A DNA stretch of 64,000 nucleotides from Ophiura sarsii (lineage: Eukaryota; Echinodermata; Ophiuroidea; Amphilepidida; Ophiuridae), in assembly GCA_035610835.1 (NCBI GenBank), contig CM069454.1, forward strand, positions 60,804,580 through 60,868,579, read 5' to 3'. Under the pieces are notes generated by a model that saw only the letters and a program-made list of their open reading frames with translations, had not been told where the DNA came from and did not search any database. Shown piece after piece: positions 60,296-64,000 of the stretch. The translations under genes were made by a program, and so were the position numbers. Numbering within the stretch: the stretch's first letter is position 1; each line of letters begins with the position of its first letter.

Positions 60296-60720
60296 CGGAA
60301 TTATGTTCAATATTTAATTATTCAAGCATAACAAGATGGCTTCAGGAGCTTTTTCTGGACCATTTTAGTTAGAAAAACTGGACAGTTTTGCGAGCTTCGC
60401 GCATAATTATGTTCAATATTTCTTTATTCAAGCATAACAAGATGGTTTTAGGAACGTTTTCTGCACCATTTTTGTAAAAAAGTGGAAATGTGTGCGCGCT
60501 TCTCACGTATTAGTTTCGATGTTAATTATTCAAGCATAACAAGATGCTTTCAGGAACGTTTTCATGACCATTTTAGTTAAAACACTGGTAATTTTTGCGC
60601 GCTTCGCGCGTAATTATGTTCAATATTTAATTATTCAAGCATAAACAAAATGGCTTCAGGAACGTTTTCTGGACCATTTTAGTTTAAAATATGGATTTTT
60701 TTGCGCGCTTCGCGCGTTGT
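60296..60720 (+). repeat. roughly 105-bp tandem repeat, 4 units
   Basis: Units read 'attatgttcaatatttaatt', 'attcaagcataacaagatgg', 'caggaacgttttctggacca' and end in 'tgcgcgcttcgcgcg', a GC palindrome in otherwise AT-rich DNA. Confidence 0.9.
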
Positions 60721-60764
60721 AGTTTTTTCATCTTTCATTAGTGTCTCTCGTATTTTAGAGTGTT

Positions 60765-61010
60765 TATGAACCAAGCCAAAGTTTATTAAAATTAAATGTA
60801 AATACTCATAGCAAGGAGAGCTTTCCTAGGCCATTCAAACTTTCTAAACCCAACGGCTGTATGGGGCTTCGCCCTCTGCTGAACCCATACTGTCTCTGAA
60901 CCAAGTCAAATTTTATTACAAATAAATGTAAATATTCATATATAGCAAGGAGAGCTTTTCTAGACCATTCAAACATGCTAAAACCAAACAGCTTCAGGGG
61001 CTCCTACCCT
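60765..61010 (+). repeat. tandem pair of about 125 bp
   Basis: 'gaaccaagccaaagtttatt' to 'gcaaggagagctttcctagg' and 'ccattcaaac' is repeated from about 60898. A C-rich stretch with 'aggggcccta' and 'agagggcccc' follows at 61010-61060. Confidence 0.75.
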
Positions 61011-61114
61011 GAACCCCCGCCACCCCACCAGGGGCCCTAAAGAGGGCCCCTTGACCCCATGCCGTAGTGGTGAAGACTTACACATTTACAGCACCCCCAT
61101 ACAAAATATACTTC

Positions 61115-61480
61115 CAAGGGCCCTGGGCTCTCCCGGAGAAGCTTCATGTCCAGAGGTGCAAAAATGTAATTATCATGATTATACAACAGTACGTTGAGAC
61201 TTGAAACACATTCAAATCGAATGAACAAAAATAGTCTCTTGATTTGTAACTCGACGTTTTAATTGACGTTTTAATTGACGACTTGAGGTCATGATTGAGT
61301 CATGTGTCTTCTGTATTAACTTTGTTTTCTAATAGTTAGCGGTGCACTTGGATCATACTAGTTCCATTGCTATCAAGGTTACTCTATATAATACGTTGAT
61401 GTTTTGTCAATTTTAAAAGATTCATATTATTTGTTAATGTTATGGCTACCGACATGCTCTTTAGATATAATTTATTATCA
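61115..61480 (+). repeat. dispersed repeat, uninterrupted copy of the 42225 family
   Basis: It matches 42260-42440 and 43350-43480 without the TA-MITE and without the tandem expansion. An (AATTC)n microsatellite follows at 61478-61512. Confidence 0.78.
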
Positions 61481-61594
61481 ATTCAATTTCAATTCAATTC
61501 AATTCAATTTATTCAGCAAAAGTAATACAAACAAATAATAATATAGTATGAAGTAGAGGCTAGGAACCCCAGTGGAAACCCTGATAGACGGGCT

Positions 61595-62370
61595 TATAAA
61601 GGGGTCAAAAAAGTAAGTCCCCCCCCCCCCCCCCCCTAAAATTAGATTACTTTTGTTTATATAACTTCAAACACAATCAGACGTTTCGATATTATGTTTA
61701 CTTTTCCCAAAACAGTCACATTTCCCAAAAATGATGTTTTTAGAAAAAGTGGCACTTGGTCCATACCAGTCAATTTAAAAACTCTCTCTCGTGATTTTTT
61801 TTGTCCGAAAATTAGACCAAGTTTGTTTGCATAACTCCGCACAGGATTGATCGTTTTGAGAAATTTAAAAACTTGTGAAAAGAAAAAGTGCTTGCCTTCT
61901 CACAGAAAGTTTCTCCTGTTCAATATCATGTTCACTTTTCCCAAAATTGTCTCTTTTTCCCAAAACGATGTTCTCAGAAACAGTGGCAATTTTCAAAATC
62001 CTATACAATTTTGTTTGCGTAACACCCCCACACGATTAGACGTTTTGAGAAATTGAAACTTTTCTAACAAGGAAAAACGCTTAGCTATCCGTACAAAGTT
62101 TCCCATTTTCAATATCATGTTTACTTTTCATCAAATATCCCCAAAATGATGTTTCCGTTAACATGAAATTTTCCAAAATCCAATACAAGTAAGTGCCACT
62201 TTTTTCTGAAAACATCATTTTGAGGAAATGTGACTGTTTTGGGAAAAGTAAACATGATATCGAAAATGTAAAAACTTTCTATTGGTAGCCAAGCGTTTTC
62301 TCTTTTCATAATCGTTTCAATTTTTCAAAACGTCTAATTGTGTTTGAAGTTATGTTTTGACCCCTTTATA
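61595..62370. mobile_element. complex foldback with internal direct repeats
   Basis: The outer ends 'tataaaggggtcaaaa' (61595) and 'ttttgacccctttata' (62370) are perfect complements. Three direct units of about 180 bp (each with 'catgtttacttttcccaaaa', 'aaatgatgttt' and 'cgttttgagaaatt'-like parts) fill 61650-62190. A partial inverted unit fills 62195-62350. No coding capacity. A run of 18 C lies at 61619-61636. Confidence 0.7.
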
Positions 62371-63193
62371 ACGGGGACCCTTGACACAAAAATAGAATGA
62401 TAGCAAATAGAGCATGTATATGACGGGAGAACAGAAAACAGGAAACAAAATCAAACAGAACAGCACAAAACAATATACTTGACAAAGACACACAGAAACA
62501 AAAGGAGAACAATACAGAACACATGTACATGACAAGAGACACAAGTTGCCAAGTTTAAAGTAAGTAATTAATTATGTTCTTCAAGAGGGAAGGAGAGAGG
62601 ATAGAATGAAACTAGAGGAAGATGAGAAGAAAAGAAGAGGAGCGAACAAAGTTTATGTTTTACTAAGAGAAATGTTGGTATGTGTGGTGTGCAGGGCTCG
62701 CGTTCTTGCGCGTCCTCGCGTCCTAGGACCCCTTATTTTCTTGTTGGACGATAATGGACGCGCAAGTTTACATATTGAACTTCACTAACGGGTCCCAATC
62801 GAAAATAAAGGGACCCCTTAATTCTGACGATGTATGGACATGGAAACCTTAAGACATTCTGAAAATTGTCAATCTTCATCCTGTGCCTACATTTTAAATT
62901 TATTAATGTCCGTAAAAGATAAATACAATGCAAATCCTGTATTTTTAAAAGTTGTTAAACACACTAAATCGCTTCCGAATTGCTTCCGCAAAAGTTTCAA
63001 GCGATTTCCAAAACATTCTATATATAAGTATCTTCTACTGATTAACATGGACACGACATAGGTATATGAGCTACATGATCTTACGCTAGTGTGCGTATCT
63101 GTGTTAGCGACTGTTTGTCTCTAAACAATTTTGTGACCATTTTCAAAGGCTCAAACTTCAGGACCCCTTATATTTCTGGGGGACCCCTTAAAT
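62371..63193. other. no gene recognised
   Basis: An A/C-rich stretch (62400-62540) is followed by 'cagggctcgcgttcttgcgc' at 62691 and repeated 'ggaccccttat' phrases at about 62726, 62808, 63161 and 63181. This looks like an old repeat, but its ends do not match. Confidence 0.4.
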
Positions 63194-63465
63194 TTAGTTT
63201 TTGCAGTCCTTAAAGGGTCCTGAAAATTGCAAATGGGACTCCTCACATTTTTGAGCCAGTGCTACCCCTGGATCATAGGTAGAAATGTAGCATTTTTTGA
63301 GCTGCCTTTTAAATGTATGTTTGTTTGTGATATTTGTGAGTGGGTTGGGAAGAGTGTTCCAGAGCTTAGCACCATAGTAAACAAGAAATCGCATGGTGCG
63401 CGCATTTAACGGCACACAAGAGGAGTTTATGCACTCCGCGGATTTAAGTTCCTGATTGGTTCGGC
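63194..63465 (-). pseudogene. LINE polyprotein C-terminus fragment
   Basis: The minus frame includes 'YYGAKLWNTLPNPLTNITNK' and 'HTFKRQLKKCYIS', the common C-terminal end of several non-LTR retrotransposon polyproteins. The frame extends upstream of the first ATG to about 63465 ('NQELKSAECINSS'). The RT domain is absent. Clade uncertain (CR1/Jockey-like group possible). Confidence 0.65.
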
Positions 63466-64000
63466 ACTACTAAGAGTGTATGAATGACTTATAAGACATA
63501 ACTAGGTAAATAAAGAAATGTTGACAATTGTATGATGTGAGAGATAGATTCAAAGTGAGGAACTGACAATGGAAGTCTTGATTAAAATTGCCAGTAAGAT
63601 AAAGACTCTGAAATGGATCTGTACTTTTATTATTAAATATTCACCTCAAGTATTCAAGCAACTGAGAATCTGATCATATACAGTGTAAGGCAAGGTATCC
63701 GCATCGGATGACAACGTCTTGTATACGTGGTGCAAGATATAACCATTTGGGTGTTGTCTTTAGGTTGTAATAACGTGACTGCCCATCCGGTAATAAATGT
63801 GCCTATAACTCTAAACATGCTAACAGTATAACTCCTACTTAAAAATCTTAAATTATAAGTTATTGAGAAATTTATTTTTTTTGATCGGGGATATTGCATG
63901 TGGTTTATAAGTTACAATCCAAAATGTAAAATCACGATTTTCAATTTCGTATTCTTTTTTCACATGACATAAATTGTCCGCTTAGAAGCGCTATTAATTC
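63466..64000. other. no feature recognised
   Basis: AT-rich DNA to the window edge. The minus frame at 63654-63899 has no domain. Confidence 0.4.

Noticed and set aside
62691..63285. hAT element with CAGGG-type ends
   Set aside because: 'cagggctcgcg' and 'gctacccctg' are only loosely complementary and the flanks show no 8-bp duplication.

Overview
The window looks like nuclear DNA of an animal, probably a marine invertebrate. An echinoderm or hemichordate is my guess, from the AT-rich composition, the frequent 'aggcct' motifs and the types of retroelement; no single gene fixes the species. Host coding capacity is very low and there are no operons. Nearly everything recognisable is a transposable element, often nested in another, or tandem repeat DNA.

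Host genes. (1) A class A (rhodopsin-type) GPCR starts at 16214 (+). It is open through seven membrane segments, then hits a stop just before NPxxY because a 2.1-kb palindromic element sits in a TTAA site (17130-19255). The missing NPxxY, helix 8 and tail lie at 19256-19403, in frame if the element is removed with one TTAA. (2) An intronless C2H2 poly-zinc-finger gene lies at 51025-49346 (-), with a frameshifted 3' end. (3) Two weak exon candidates are at 297-368 and 20201-20278.

Mobile DNA, left to right: a TTAA foldback (801-1150); hAT MITEs with 8-bp duplications (1986-2225, 3314-3654, 20930-21358); a large TTAA foldback (4598-5456); a TTAA MITE carrying an RTE-type LINE (6716-7708); a near-perfect palindrome split by a tRNA-derived SINE (8061-8542); tRNA-Phe-like SINE sequence (about 9165-9668); the GPCR-disrupting palindrome; six more full or partial copies of a small TTAA MITE between 21866 and 34878, plus one worn fragment; a foldback in a TTAA site (23661-24041) with an empty paralogous site at about 36750; an R2-like LINE fragment (30950-32040, -) beside a 1.56-kb pentanucleotide satellite; three TA-flanked foldback or MITE elements (42441-43343, 46861-47416, 47693-48583); and a Ty3/gypsy element (52294-57100). 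The Ty3/gypsy element has lost gag, protease and most of RT. Its integrase is split by a 2.29-kb Helitron/Helentron-like element that holds a 139-bp minisatellite and a further TIR element. The right end holds tandem and inverted repeats and a LINE 3' fragment (63194-63465, -).

The recurring theme is structural. TTAA-targeting elements and foldbacks with long arms dominate, and several have an empty site inside this same window, so insertion points can be read directly. I found no rRNA gene, intact tRNA gene or CRISPR array. The most interesting loci are the GPCR allele interrupted by a potentially precisely excisable palindrome, and the nested Helentron-in-gypsy locus.
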